From Lampris incognitus (taxonomy: Eukaryota > Chordata > Actinopteri > Lampriformes > Lampridae): a DNA stretch of 64,000 bases. The stretch lies in NCBI RefSeq assembly GCF_029633865.1, contig NC_079230.1:30532666-30596665 (forward strand), given 5' to 3'. A program made the translations under genes and the position numbers. Shown one piece after another: positions 44,613-59,600 of the stretch; within the stretch, counting starts at the first letter, position 1, and each line of letters begins with the position of its first letter. The notes beneath the pieces are model-generated. The model did not search any database and was not told where the DNA came from. It was given only the letters and a program-made list of their open reading frames with translations.

Positions 44613-46349
44613 AGTATCAGGTGCTCGGCCAGCCCTCCAGGTTACATCCAACAACAACCAGCTGGCTCTTCCCTCCTCCCTTGAATTCAGTTCATCTCTT
44701 TGCTCTCTTTGATCCAGAATATTTACCCCGAGAGTGCGTGCCGCTAAATTACATGGTGCGAAAGAGCACCGTCCGATGCGTCGTAGCAACAGGTGTTTTG
44801 TTCCGCTGATCAATGGCAAAATCCGTCAGACGTCACACCATCACGGGGAAGTCCTGAGTCACAGAGAACAAGCACGTTAATTCAAGGGGTTTTCAATCCA
44901 CAGTTCAAAAAAAACAACCCCCCCCCCAGCACATAAAAACCCATTCGTTGGTTCGATTCCCATTCAAACGGCACAAAACGAGCAAACTGGAGCAGTTCTC
45001 TTCACATTCAAGTTGGTCTCTATTATCGATACTCCACACCGCTGTGATGCGTGCGGGTACAGCTGCTGGGCACTACTACACATGACACGGTTAGCCGTTA
45101 CGAGCGCTAAGGGTGTCATCATGGGTAATCAATAACAAATCCCGTCCCCCCCACCCCCACCACCACCCCCCCTCCTCCTCCAGTTTCATATCTCGGTGAG
45201 GCAGAATGAATTAAAAGGCACGTGCAATTCTTTGTGAATCCGTTTGCATTCCTACAACAAGCAAAAGGGGGGAGGGGGGGCGGCGGAGGGGGGGGGTTAA
45301 TCAGAAGTACCTTTTAAGACAGAATATCTACATTTCCTTGTTTGGTCGTCTTGTCTTTTTTTTGGTGGGTCCGCTATGACATCGCTTCGCCGTTTTTCGC
45401 CGAACCGTCTCTCCGGCGGCGGCGGCGCGCAGCAGCACAGCCAAACCAGGAAGGAAGCGGCGCGGCGCTGTCTCTTTAAACCTGTCCCTCTCTATCGCAC
45501 ACGATATCTGTCGCGACCATTTTCATTTTTTATTCCCCATTCCGGTTCAACGCAAACACAATATACCCAACAACAAAAAAACGACCACACAAAAAAAAAC
45601 GCAATCACCCCGGCGAGGAAGAGGAGGAGGGAGGAGGAGGAGGAGCAGGGAGGAAAAAAAACACGAATTACGCTCCGGAAAAGGGCGGAAATGTTGGCGG
45701 TTTCGTGCTGAAATCGCGCTTGTCTCTCTCTTCTCTCCCCCCCCCCCCCTCCAGCGCACAATGGACACACAGGCTCTTCCCCTCTCCCTCCTTCCCCTCC
45801 TTCCCCTCCTTGTCCACACGGACGGGCGCCCGTCTGCCGTCGGCCGCCGCTCGCTCGCAACGCTTACGAGGCGCGACCGGGACCGACCGGCGCGGCCAGA
45901 GAAAACATGCACATGCGTTACCTTTCGTAGTTAGCCCTAACTTTCCGGGACACTTCGCGGAGGGTTTTTTTGGGGGGGACAGATATCGTGCCAGGACACT
46001 GCAGCTACTTTCCGCTCAGCCAGTCTCTCTTTCTTTTTTTTTTTTTTTTTTTTCCGGTGGCGCTGCCTTGACAACGCCGAAAGTACCAGGATGTGGAACC
46101 TTGATGCCTGCGCGCTCAATGCATATATACGCGTGGACATCGCCTCCACACACACACACACACACACGTATATACATACATATATATATATATATAAAAT
46201 AATTATAATTAAGATTATCGTGATATGCCGCCCCTCATTTATTGAGCACTTTTATCAACATCATTGACGGTTTCCGATTTATTTTTTATTATTTTTCTAA
46301 AAATATACGTAAGCGCTGTAAAACGTCTCATTTAGTCACAATAAGGTGT
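44613..46349 (-). promoter_or_regulatory. 5' region and promoter of the YWR-repeat gene
   Basis: GC-rich, CpG-dense sequence around 45370-46000 (upstream in minus sense), with C/G homopolymer runs and a (CA)n(TA)n tract at 46149-46197. A non-coding first exon probably lies here but cannot be fixed. Confidence 0.45.
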
Positions 46350-47444
46350 TCCGGTACCGGACCGTAATTTGGGGAACGAGACGTGCGCGCGCCGACACGC
46401 CGCGTTCGACGTTGGATCACCTGTCCGTCAGTTGGGCCAAGCGCCGTTTTGATTTGAGACGCGCCCCCGCCGCCGACGACGACGACGTCGCTCTGACGCG
46501 AGACGCGTCCCCGCCGATAGACAAAATCAATCAATCGGTCAGCGAAATGGCGTGAGACGTTTCGGCGGGACGAGTCGGCACAGGCCGCTGGGTGTCCTGC
46601 CCCGGAGTGGTGGGTCTAAAGGGGCCGCGGGCTTCACGACGAGGCCGGCGTGGGGGAGCGGATAGCCTCTCTGTGTCTGTCCAACTCGCACCGCTTGGAC
46701 AAAGGTCCACTGATTTATGAGCTCTTCTTTTAAAAAGTTGACCCAAATCGATTTAAGATGTGTCATAGAGTCGCGGGGTGGTGGACGGGAGGAAGGGGGG
46801 GGCAGGGAGGAAACCGCCGCCGTTGTCATAACGTGGTCCGCCATCGCCGGGGCTCAATAAAGCCTTTTGTCTCGCCGAACTAAAACCGCCGAGTTCCGCG
46901 AGGCTCGGCAGTCCCGGTCCCGCCCGGGACCATCAGAAAGCGGGCCGCCCCGCGCCGCCTGGGCCCCCCTGCGGGCGCGCCTGTCAGCGCGTGAAAGCCG
47001 CTACTGTCTCTTTAAATTTACCCAGGAGCCCCTTAAGGAGCCCCAGGGGCCCCTAGTACGGCTCCCCACCCTGAAGACAAGCAGAATCTTAAAATACATA
47101 CAGGAGGCCCGCTAGAGCCCCGCACGGACGAGGACGGCTCGCACTCGCGGGACACGCGGACGGACGGACGGACGGACGGGACGGACGGACGGACAACCGA
47201 CAGACCCAAAAAAAAACAAAAAAAAAGAAAAACCCGGCGCCGGATCTAATGAAAAGTTAACTTGGCTCCGGAGCGGAGCGGAGCGCATGGGGGGACGCGG
47301 GGTACGGTAGACATACGGACACACAACACAGACGGCGGGGGGCTCCCCGCGCAGCGATGGAGCTGCGCCGGGTTCGCTGGCGAAGCGCGTGCTGAGCCGG
47401 AGGAGGAAGAGGGGGGGGGGGACGGGGGGACCGCGTCCGCGTCC
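46350..47444 (+). promoter_or_regulatory. zfta: CpG-rich promoter and 5' UTR region of zfta
   Basis: Dense CG content with (GGAC)n at 47157-47193 and no clear TATA box. It leads directly into the first ATG of zfta at 47445. Together with the preceding region it forms a divergent promoter block. Confidence 0.55.
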
Positions 47445-47613
47445 ATGCCCTGTGGTGAAGGCGCCACCAGCCCGGCAGACCATCACCCAGTAATGGAAGA
47501 GAGGGGCACGGGGGAGAAGGAGCCTGCTGAGCAGACAGATCTGCTCTCATTGATAATAAGCGGAGAGGAGGACCCGACGCCGGGGGAGACTGACTTGGGC
47601 CACAGTTTGGGAG
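47445..47613 (+). CDS. zfta: zfta coding exon 1 (residues 1-57)
   Basis: [14 protein letters not shown] start, acidic segment, donor TTGGGAG|GTAAAA in phase 1. Confidence 0.85.
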
Positions 47614-50600
47614 GTAAAATGCTGCCGTGTCGGTGCGTTGACGAACCAGCGTCTGTGGGTCGGACCCGCACGCGCCGCCGCCGGCCATTGTCACGCAGCT
47701 AATCCGCGTCACGGACAATACCGTGTAACAGCATGGCCCCTTGTCTCAGTGGCTCCTATAAACAAAGGCTAAATAGCGTGCTGGCAGGCTCGCCGTGACG
47801 CACAGTCGCCCCCCAGCGGAGGCCGCCCCGACGCGGTGCCCACAGAGGCTGTGGGACACCGGCGTTTACACGGTCCCTTTAACCCGCCTGGTTCCGGTCG
47901 ATAACCTACCCTAAAACCCACTTTCTCATAAATGACAGTTCTGTACCGTTCGCCTAGATTGGGGGGTGGGGGGTGGGGGTCTGACCCCGGGGGGGGGGGT
48001 CTGACCCCTCCAAAAATGTTTATGGGTGAGTGTTAGAATACATGGCGATGATGTAAGACCTCAAAGATGTTGCATTTTCTTAAACTCTCGGTATGCTCTT
48101 CGTCGGTAAGAAAATTATCCCAATACGTTTTTTTCTACAGAGGGAAGAAGTGGAAGTTCTCCTCCGTAGGGTGTCTGGGCTCAGCCCAAGGCTGGATTAC
48201 AGACCGGGCATGCCGGGCCAGTGCCCCGGGGCCCCGGACCACGAGGGGCCCCAAAAGGTCAGGGGTATTGTGTTCACGTATAGTAGGGATCCCCGATCAT
48301 ACCCCTACAAGGGACGTTTGTTCCAACCCTGCGTCGTGATGCAGGGCCCAAGCTAGTCTGTATTGATGCGGGGGCCCCAAGCTACAAAGTCTGTATTGAT
48401 GCCGGGGCCCCAAGCTACAAAGTCTGTATTGATGCAGGGGCCCCAAGCTACAAAGTCTCTATTGATGCGGGGCCCCAAGCTACAAAGTTTCTATTGATGC
48501 GGGGCCCCAAGCTACAGTCTCTACTGATGCGGGGCCCCAAGCTTCATTGTTTCATTGTGTATAGTTAAACAAATGTGCTAGCTAGAATGCCCATACTGGA
48601 AAATAATGAAACAGATAGTTTCACTAAAGCATGTCCATATTTCACTAAATGATTTGCTCTGAAACAAACCTTTATTTCCTGTTGGTAAGCCGCTGTAAGT
48701 GGGAAGAAGGCTTCGCAGTATGTTTGCGATGCTGTGAGCCGCTATTCTCATTGGTTGGTTTTGTGATTCAAAATTGTGTTGTACTTTGTAGTCGCCATCC
48801 GAATCCCATGCAGATTGGCATAGTGTCGACTGCCATGTTGGGTATTTGCATTAGCTTTACATTTAACAATGTTTAGTATTGTTTGTGTAGCCTATCTGAT
48901 GGGGCGGGGGGGGGGGGGGTCAATAGACTAGAGATAGGGTGAGGAGCTCGGACAGCCAGAGGGAGCTCGGAGTAGAGCCACTGCTCCTTCACATTGAAAG
49001 GAGCCAGTTGAGGTAGTTCGGGCATCTGATCAGGATGCCTCCTGGGCGCCTTACTTTGGAGGTTTTTCCGAGCGCGTCCAACTGGGAGGAGACCCCGGGG
49101 TAGACCCAGAACTTGTTGGAGGGACTACATGTCCAATCTGGCCTGGGAACGCCCTGGGATCCCCCAGGAGGAGCTGGAGGGTGTTGTTGGGGAGCAGGAC
49201 ATCTGGAGTGCCCTACTTAGCTTGCTGCCACCGCGACCCGACCCCAGGGAAGCAGCTGATGATGAATGAATGAAAACATTTTTCTGTACCCCAACTACAA
49301 CTGTCTCATAGCCTTTCACTCATATTCTGCCCCTTGATATTGCCCATGCGGTTTCACTCGAGGTAGGATTTCACAATGACACTGACAGATGCGAGTAAGT
49401 TAGTAAGTCCTATCACCTTTAACCTGCCCGAACAAAATCAGTCTCGTGATGAGAAGTTTGAAGGGTTTCTTATGAGGCCAGGTTGCAGGTTAGCTAAAAA
49501 CACGGTTTGGATGAGCTAACTTTAGCTCTGCTGAACCACTGCAAGAGCATCTATTAGACAATGTGTGATGTACGTATAAGCTAATGTTAGCTGCTCACTT
49601 GAAAATGTACATGAAGTTCTAGGCCTACGTTCAATTACAGACCGAGCTCATACTCTGTTCACAACCGTCACACAACAGTTGTAGTTCACATATATCACAC
49701 TATGTCCTTGTTTCACGTGCTGCTAATATTTCCACTTGCACTGAGGCAAATTTGTAATTTGTGACAGTGAGCTGTACAAATAAAATGGACTTCCTCTCTG
49801 TATGTAAAAGTCTTCTTTTTCCTCTTGTCCCCCAGGAGAAGATGGTATTGCCAATGGCCACAATGAAGATGCATCTGAGGGCCGCGAAGGAATCCCCATC
49901 AGCTCTTCTAGCACCAGCTACTGGAGTATCACGGAGCACCCTGACCAACCCTTGCTCCTCTCCCCTGCACCTGGGCCGTCTTGCCGCAAACCCAGGGTCC
50001 AACGGGCCTCCCGTCCCGGACTCAGCCGCATCCCGGGCCGTGACCACCGCCGCTACTACCACGAGTACTGGCGCAGTGAGTACCTGATGGACTTTGACCC
50101 ACGGCGCCACGGGATGATCTGCATGGTGTGTGGTAGCTCCTTGGCCACCTTAAAGCTCAGCACCATCAAGAGGCACATCAGACAGAAGCACCCGGACTCC
50201 CTTCTGTGGAGTGCTGCGGACAAGGAGGTGATCCGCTCAGGTTGGGAGAGTCACCTGAGCTTGGACGGGGCCCCGAGGCCGTACTGCTCTACTTCAGGGC
50301 CCTCACTGCAGGGAGACGAGGAGCCTCCGCCCTCTGCCCAACATTCCACCGGTGGGTGACACTCACTGGAAACTCGTTTCAGAGGAAGAATTTTCCCGGT
50401 CTCACACTTGGTGGCACTATGACCTTGCCTCACGATGTGGTGGTGGTTCAGAAGAAGTGTGTCATAAGACAAGTGAGAGGGTGATGTCACGTTTCAGCGG
50501 TAATGTGCTGGGGGTTGGTAGGGAGGGATCTGCACGAATGTCATCTTTATGTCTTTGTAAGTTATGTTAATGATTCTTTATAACCCGGTTTGATCTGGGG

Positions 50601-53600
50601 TGTTTCATGTGTAATGCGAGGCACATAACTGCCACCAAGTAGTGTAGTTATTCACATAGCATGAACAAACTGCATCTACAAATTGTCTTTTCCAAATCTG
50701 ATTTAGATGCAACTTTACTGATGAATCAGTATTTCCTCTGAAATAAGGCAGGAGTAGCAAATGCTTGGCCCTCGTGGCCCATTTTCAAAGTTTTGTATGA
50801 AAACTAAGAAAATGGAAAAGAAATGACAAAATGAGACACTGTCTGATAAAACACGTCAGCCAAACCTTTTCTGCGAGGGGAGTTTTTTGCACGACAGAGG
50901 TATTTCTGTGTATTTAATGCAGGGGTTTGTCGAGCGTTGTGCACACCAGGTTCCTGCAGGGAATCTTAGCGCCGCACCTTTGATACCAGGTTAGCTGTGG
51001 GTGGTCAGATATTTGCCTAAATGCCCAAAATGTCAGCTATTAACAAGCCCCAGGTTTTCAGGATCACCCAACCTTGCTGAAGTTGTTGTGATGTGCTTTT
51101 CAGGTCGGTCACAGATACATGGAAGTAACAGTCACTTTGCTGTGGCAGCTGGTCAAGTCCGGTCTTAAGGAAAGGCACTGTGGCTAACTTGAACTATGTG
51201 GGAACAGGGTGGTGACATTTTTTTTTGTTTTTTTTGTTTTGCCCCCCCCCCTTTTCTCCCCAGTTGTACTTGGCCAATTATCCCACTTTTCCGAGCCGTC
51301 CCGGTCGCTGCTCCACCCCCTCTGCCGATCCGGGGAGGGCTGCAGACTACCACATGCCTCCTCTGATACATGTGGAGTCACCAGCCGCTTCTTTTCACCT
51401 GACAGTGAGGAGTTTCACCAGGGGGACGTAGCACGTGGGAGGATCACACTATTCCCTCCAGTCCCCCACCCCCGAACAGCCGCCCTGACCAACCGAACCC
51501 GACCGCTGCTAGTGCAGCGACCAGGACACATTCCCACATCCAGCTTCCCACCCGCAGACACGGCCAATTGTGTCTGTAGGGACGCCCGACCAATGCCAGA
51601 GGTAATGCGGGGATTCGAACCGCAGATCCCCGTGTTGGTAGGCAACAGACTAGACCGCTACACCACCCCATATATGAAGACATTAGGAATCAGAGCGAAC
51701 TAAGAAACTAAGTCTGTATCAACTCTGTTCTGGTGATGAAGGCCCAGTGGGATGTGTTCTGGTGATGAAGGCCCAGTGGGATGTGTTCTAGTAACGAACT
51801 CCCAGTGGATGTGTTCTGGTGACGAAGGCCCTGTGGGATGTGTTCTGGTGATGAAGGCCCAGTGGGATGTGTTCTGGTGATGAAGGCCCAGTGGGATGTG
51901 ATCTGGTGACAAAGGCCCAGTGGGATGTGTTCTGGTGATGAAGGCCCAGTGGGATGTGATCTGGTGACGAAGGCCCAGTGGGATGTGTTCTGGTGATGAA
52001 GGCCCAGTGGGGTGTGTTCTAGTGACGAAGGCCCAGTGGGATGTGTTCTGGTGATGATGGCCCAGTGGGGTGTGTTCTAGTGGCGAAGGCCCAGTAGGGA
52101 TGTGTTCTAGTGATGAAGGCCAGTGGGATGTGTTCTGGTGACGAAGGCCCAGTGGGATGTGCTGGATAAATGTGATGTGGGCAACACATAATGAACCAGT
52201 TGTGGGAAGGCATGTTATTCACAAGAATTTGAGGTTTAACACTTATGATGCTTAGTTCACATTGTAGCTATTGAGCCACCATTACACACAATCTTTTGTT
52301 ACCATAGTTTTTTTTCCCAATCTAGAAATATATTACCAGTGACAGTTCTTTTTTATAAATAAGTACCTTGAATTTGAACCCAGGCAGGGTTTTGTAGTTG
52401 CTGCTACAGAGCATGATGTGGTCCTGCATGCTCTTCTTAGCAGAATTTCTCTTCATTCTTGCCCACATGGCTGAATTACCAACTGGCAAGTTGGGTAAAT
52501 ACCCCAGCGCACCCCTAAAAGACAGGGGAGTGTGCATTTGCACAGGTACCATTCCAAATGGATAAGGGCCTCCAGACTAAAGCCTTACGCAGTCTATTTA
52601 TAAACATATATTGGCCAAAAATTTTTCCAAGTTGGAAAGACAAAGAAAGGCTCTCTGTTCTCCATGACAGTGTCACGGATATTCGTGTAGTTACTGAACT
52701 TTGTGCGCAGCACAGTAGGTTACAGATGCAGGGTGGCTGTCCAGTCTCTGTTCATGAAATGGCCACCGTTACAGTTGCTGGTGACGTGGGTGTATGAGAC
52801 ACAGTTTGCTGCAGAAGCGGCCACGATTACAACAGCCTTCGGCAATGACCCTGGCTACCAGCTTGCTCTGGCACATGCATAGATAGCTCGAGAGCAGGGA
52901 TGCACAACATGATCTAGAAAGGGCCAGTGTGGGTGCAGGTCTTTGTTCCAACCAAGCAGTTACACGCCTGATTCTATTCGTCAACCAAGAGACTGTGCTA
53001 AGGACCTTGATTTGTAGACTCAGGTGTGTAACTGCTTGGTTGGAACAGAGACCTGAACCCACACCGGCCCTTTCTGGATCATGTTGCGCATCCCTGCTCT
53101 AGACCACAGAAAACCAGAAATATCAGCGGTTTGGAACGTTAAAGGAACTCATCAGACAATGAAACTGTAATGAACGGAAGAACCAGGGGGAACTTCTTGT
53201 TGGATCATAGTAGAGGGAAGGAGATCGGTGAGAATGGCAAGCTGGAACAGCTGGGGTGAGGTGGGGGGGGCATTGAAACTGCTTACTGTTGGATTCCATG
53301 TTTGGTCTGTCTGGCCCTGGTTGCACAATCACCCACTTTTGTAGACACAGTTTGAAGTATACACAGTATTCTTAATATTTAGATAAGGTGAAGAGTAGCA
53401 AATATTGTTTCTTTTCTGATGGAATATTGCACTTTAAATGTGTTAAACATTGAACTAATCTGCTTGTTTTGTTTTTTTTTATTCTCAACAGAAGAGCTTG
53501 ACCCAGGAACACCTCAACATAAATCAGAGCCTCCCAGTGTCTCTCCCCCTCCTTCAGTGGAAAAGCCCTCCCAGCCTGACAAGGAGGAGCTGCCCGGGCC

Positions 53601-56600
53601 GTCGGCTGAGATCCTGGAGCGGTACCTGAACGACTCGCTGCATGCCTGGTTCCGGCAGGAGTTCCTTATGGAGTACGAGGCGCAGGCGGGCCGCCTGATG
53701 TGCATGGTGTGTGGCGGCCAGCTGCCCTCCCTTCACCTGGATCATATCAAGAGCCACGTGCTGGACACCCACCCCAACTCTCTAGTTTACAGCTCGGAGG
53801 AGAAGCACTGCATCCTGCAGGCATGGGCCCAGGCCCACGGTAGGAGTGAAACCTTTTCTTCTTCCTTCCTTTCTTTCTTTCTTTCTGGCATGGAGACCTG
53901 CTTAATGTCTTCATACAGTCTGTGATGGGGGTTATTGAGAGATGTGCAACAAAAGTGTTTGAATCTAGAACTTACCCTCCGAAAATGGGTCCACCAATGT
54001 AGACCGTTCTGTTACACACCTGTTAGCCTGGCCGACAGGTGTGGAACAGAGGTGCAGGGGGATGAATGCATATCCACACAGGAAGAGAGAGGCCGTCTGC
54101 ACACTTGCATCGGTGCACATTACATGCAATGATACAACATGAATGATCAATACTGTAACATGTTAATGGTGAATACTGTAACATGTTAATGACGAATACT
54201 GTAGCATTTTAATGACGAACACTGTAGCATTTTAATGAATACTGTAACATGTTAATGAATACTGTAGCATCTGGAGCATGTTAATGTAATAAGCGGCGCT
54301 TTCATGTGTGCGTGGGCTGAATGATGTCGGAGGAAATGGGACATTACAACAGTTTGTTTTTGCAATATGTATTCGGCAGAGGGGGTGGAGCAGCAACCGG
54401 GACGGCTCGGAGAGTGGGGTAATTGGCCGGGTGCAATTGGAGTGAAAAACGGGGGGGGGGGGGGAATCCCCAAAAAAAGAAGAAGAATTTGGGCTTGCTG
54501 TGGATGGGTGAAAGAAGGTTGAGGTCTAGAAAGGATTCAGGATTACAGGAGACAGAATAAACCAGTCAGCGCCTTCCTAAATGACAAGTTTCTTTTAAAA
54601 TGACCAGAATTAGTAAGGAAATAAACAGCTGCTATCCATTAGATCCCTGAGTGGTTTTTACATAGTATATAGAATAAATAGGCCTACAAACCTCTTTTAA
54701 ACGACTTGGCTAGTTTTTATTTTCTATCAAGCAGTAAAAAAGATGTACACCTCACAGGGCATCCTCCTTACAAGGCGACTACTGTAGATGTGTACTTCGT
54801 GACGCTGACACGACACGTAGCTCAGTCCTCATGCATGTCTGAATCTGTCTGCTGAAGGTCCGAGTGACTCGGTACTCAGCTCATCAGATGGAGCTTGCAC
54901 AGATCTCAGTGTCCAGGTCCATTTATCAGTTAAGGACTTCAAAACACGGAGGTCACATGAGAGGTCGGGCGAGTTCAGAAAAGAGAGCACTGGCAAGCGG
55001 CCCAACCGATGAGCGGCAGGTCTGCCGCCATGCAAAACGTCCTGGCTGATCAGTCAATCACAGCAAACCCGACAGCTAATCGGTATCCATGGATCAATGG
55101 ACACGGCTGAAGGCGGGTCTTGTCCAGTACACGCGCAACATACAGATACTGTCTACCCGTGACCCACTTAAACAGAGGTGACAGCCACACATAAAGCTGG
55201 CCTACTGAGCTAACCGTTACCCACCGACCATTTAGCTGAGGTCAGCCCTCGGATTTTTAAAATCTGAAAATGGTTTTCCAGATATTGGGCTAGCAATGAT
55301 TCATGTGGGGTAGTGAAATTTTTTTTTGTTGTTGGAATTTTCCCCCCTTTTCTCCCCAATTGTATCCAGCCAGGCGGCACAGTGGCGCAGTGGTTAGCGT
55401 GGCCGCCTCACAGCAAGAAGGTCCTGGGTTCGAGCCCCGGGGTAGTCCAACCTTGGGGGTCGCCCCGGCTCGTCCTCTGTGTGGAGTTTGCATGTTCTCC
55501 CCGTGTCTGTGTGGGTTTCCTCCGGGGGCTCCGGTTTCCTCCCACAGTCCAAACACATGTAGGTCAGGTGACTCAGCCGTACTACACTGCCCCTAGGTGT
55601 GGGTGTGTGTGGACCCTGTGTGATGGTCTGGCGGCCTGTCCAAGGTGTCTCCCCGCCTGCCGCCCAGTGACTGCTGGGGTAGGCTCCGGCATCCCCGCGA
55701 CCCTGAGAGCAGGGTAAGCAGGTCAGATAATGGATGGATGGATGGATGTATCCGGCCAATTACTCCACTCTTCTGCTCCACCCCCTCTGCTGATCCGGGG
55801 AGGGCTGCAGACTACCGCATGCCTTCTCCGATACGTGGAGTCGCCAGTTGCTTCTTTTCACCTGACAGTGAGGAGTTTCGCCAGGGGGACGTAGCATGTG
55901 GGAGGATCACGCTATTCCCCCCAGTTCCCCCTCCTACCTGAACAGGTGCCCCCAACCGACCAGAGGAGGCGCTAGTGCAGCGACCAGGACACATACCCAC
56001 ATCCGGCTTCCCACCCACAGACACGGCCAATTGTGTCTGTAGGGATGCCCGACCAAGCCGGAGGTAACACGGGGATTCGAACCGGCGATGCCCGTGTTGG
56101 TAGGCAACGACATAGCCCGCCATGCTACCGGACGCCCTACTTCCTCCATGTTTGACTGATAATATAATCGCGAGTCCAATTTTAAGCAGCATAAAAATGT
56201 GCAATGTAGCTCTAGAAGGGCACAACAGCAAAGGAATGCCTGTTCTCAGGGAAAAGAAGAGCCAGAAAAGGGTGTGGGATATTATCCATCCATCCATCCA
56301 TCCATCCATCCATCCATCCATCCATCCATCCATTATCTTAACCTCTTATCCTGCTCTCTGGGTCGCAGGGATGCTGCAGCCTATTCCAGCGATGTGGAAT
56401 ATTAGATTGAATTAAATTAATTAAATGAGGTTGGCCAAGTTAATTCAAAATGGCTGCTATTCAGACTGTTCCATCAGGGTCTGATGAGAGGGGTGTTTTA
56501 GGACCAAGTGAGGGTCTAGGCTGTGTGCTAAAACCCGATAAGGACGGTGTTCTTTCTCTCTTTTCTTATTGTTTGGCTCTGATTTTAACCACACTATCCT

Positions 56601-59600
56601 GTACATTTACACGTTCTCTTCTGATGTGTGGTTGACTGTCTTCAGTATAAGTCCTACCCCTACTACCCTACTACTCCTACTACTCCTACTACCCCTACTA
56701 CCCCCACTACACCTACTACCCCTACTACCCTACTACTCCTGCTACTCCTACTACCCCTACTACCCCCACTACACCTACTACCCCTACTACCCTACTACAC
56801 CTACTACCCCCAATACACCTACTACCCCTACTACCCCACTACACCTACTACCCCTACTACCCTACTACACCTAGTACCCCCAATACACCTACTACCGTAC
56901 TACTCCTACTACTCCTACTACACCTAGTACCCCCAATACACCTACTACCCCACTACACCTACTACCCCTATTACACCTACTACCCCACTACACCTACTAC
57001 CCCTACTACACCTACTACCCCTACTACCCCCACTACCCCTATTACACCTACTACCCCCACTACACCTACTACCCCTACTACACCTTTTACACTTACTACC
57101 CCTACTACACCTACTACCCCTACTACCCCTATTATACTTACTATCCCTACTACTCCTAATACCCCTACTACCCCTACTACACCTACTACTCCTACTACCC
57201 CTACTACCCCACTACACCTACTACCCCTACTACCCCTACTACACCTACTACCCCTACTACCCCTACTACCCATTCTACCCCTACTACACCTACTACCCCT
57301 ATTACACTTACTACCCCTACTACACTTACTACCCCTACTACACCTTTTACACCTACTACCCCTACTACACCTACTACCCCTACTACACCTACTACCCATA
57401 CTACACCTACTACACCTACTACCCCTATTACACTTACTACCCCTACTACACCTACTACCCATACTACACATACTACCCCTACTACACCTTTTACACTTAC
57501 TACCCCTACTACACCTACTACACCTACTACCCCTACTACCCCCACTACACCTACTACCCCTACTACCCCTATTATACTTACTACCCCTACTACTCCTACT
57601 ACCCCTACTACACCTACTACCCCTACTACCCCCACTACACCTACTACCCCTACTACACATACTACCCCTATTGCACCTACTACACCTACTACCCCATTAC
57701 ACTTACTACCCCTACTACACCTACTACTCCTACTACCCACTACCCCTACTACTCCCACTACACCTACTACTCCTACTACCCCCACTACACCTTTTACACT
57801 TACTACCCCTACTACACCTACTACAGCAGGTCTCTGAACACTTTTAATACCTCTGTTGTCTGCTTTTACCCTCCACCCCCTCCCCTGCTCTAAATCAGAA
57901 GAGTCAGATGACCTCATCAAATCAGAGTCTGACACCAAAGATGCCAAGGTGAACCTCTTTCCTCAGGACGCGGCGCCCGACCCGGTGGATGCTGGCCTGT
58001 GCCCAGACGGTGGTGGGCCTTTAACTCAGGACACTTCTCTGCTGCAAGAAGATGGTGCGGTCAAATTTCCAGACCAGCCGCCACAACCTTTCCGCAGCCA
58101 GCCCAGGAGGAGGCGCTTGCGCGGGGGCGAACCCTGGCGGCTGCGCCTCGACTACCTGGTAGCTTACGGACCGCAGGGCCGTGGCACCTGCTGTATGGTG
58201 TGTTCTCAGGCGCTCTCAGAAACCAAGGTGAGCGGCTTCCGCCGCCACATCCAAGAATGTCACCCTGAGACCACAACCCTGAGCAGGCAGGAGAGGGAAG
58301 CAATGGCTGCGGCCTGGACCAAAGATTATCCCACCCAGGACACACCGGATAAAGAAGGTAAGGCATCGCACACACACCACAGGCCAGTCTGCCTCTCATG
58401 ATCTTATCTTAATTAGCCCGTTCTGAGATGGAAACCCGGTCTGTGGTCTAGGATAGGTACCAGTAAGGTCCTATTTACTTGAGTCAGGCAGCCTTTCCCT
58501 CTTGACGGGTGTCACGCTGGAATCGAGCAAATCCCCGTGAGACTAGAGGACCTAATGTCAGCAACATGTCAAGAACAGCGGGACGATGCCTCGGTGATGT
58601 GTCTGTTATGTTGCCTGTCTGATACCCCGTTTAAATGCAGTTATGACGGAATGAAAAGAACTCCTGTGCAATTTGTTGTTCTGTGTGTGACGCTTTCATT
58701 TTTTACATCTGTCATTATAGGGGGCGTCTGGGTGGCGTGGCGGTCTATTCCGTTGCCTACCGACACGGGGATCGTCGGTTCGAATCCCCGTGTTACCTCT
58801 GGGTTGGTCGGGCGACCCTACAGCGACACAATTGGCCGTGTCTGCGGGTGGGAAGCCGGAAGTGGGTATGCATCCTGCTCGTTGCACTAGCGCCTCCTCT
58901 GGTCAGTCGGGGCGCCTGTTCGGGGGGGGGGGGATAGTGTGATCCTCCCACATGCTACGTCCCCCTGGTGAAACTCCTCACTGTCAGGTGAAAAGAAGCA
59001 GCTGGCGACTCCACATGTATGGGAGGAGACATGTGGTAGTCTGCAGCCCTCCCCGGATCAGCAGAGGGGGTGGAGCAGAGACCGGGACGGCTTGGAAGAG
59101 TGGGGGTGATTGGCCAAGTGCCATTGGGGAGAAAAGGGGAATCTGTCATTATAAGTCTTCTAGTGTGTATCTAATTTATTTATTCATTTCTTTTTGGGGG
59201 AGGGGGCCCATTTTTCTCCCAGTTGTACCCAGCCAATTACCCCACTCTTCCAAGCCGTCCTGGTTGTGTTGGTAGGCCATGGAATAGACCGCCACGCAAC
59301 ATGGACGCCCCCGTGTGCATCTAATTGAAGATATATTTACAGAAATATAGCCACCAGTTAAACATAGCCAGGGTTGATGTCAAGGTTGTCACAGTTTTTA
59401 GGGTGGAGTAAGTAAGTCAGTTTGCATCCTGAGGGCGGAGGTAATCTGTTAGTAAGCGTTAACCTTGTAAAGAGACAAATATGTCCACGTGTAGGGAAGT
59501 GTTATGTAGCTCAGCTGGCAGCAGCCTCTGACACTCACAACCCATATCGATATTGACAGAAGACAACCCAAGTGAAGCTGGTACCCAGAGTGCAGCAGGA

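Noticed and set aside
44613-44819. Upstream ATG at 44819 as start of the YWR-repeat protein
   Set aside because: The 69-residue extension is Arg/Leu-rich with no relation to the rest. ATG 44612 leads directly into the acidic/YWR design. Not fully excluded.
56980-57947. Gly/Val/Ser-rich minus-strand ORFs of 226 and 247 codons
   Set aside because: Translation of the CTAC minisatellite. They lie antisense to zfta intron 3 and exon 4.
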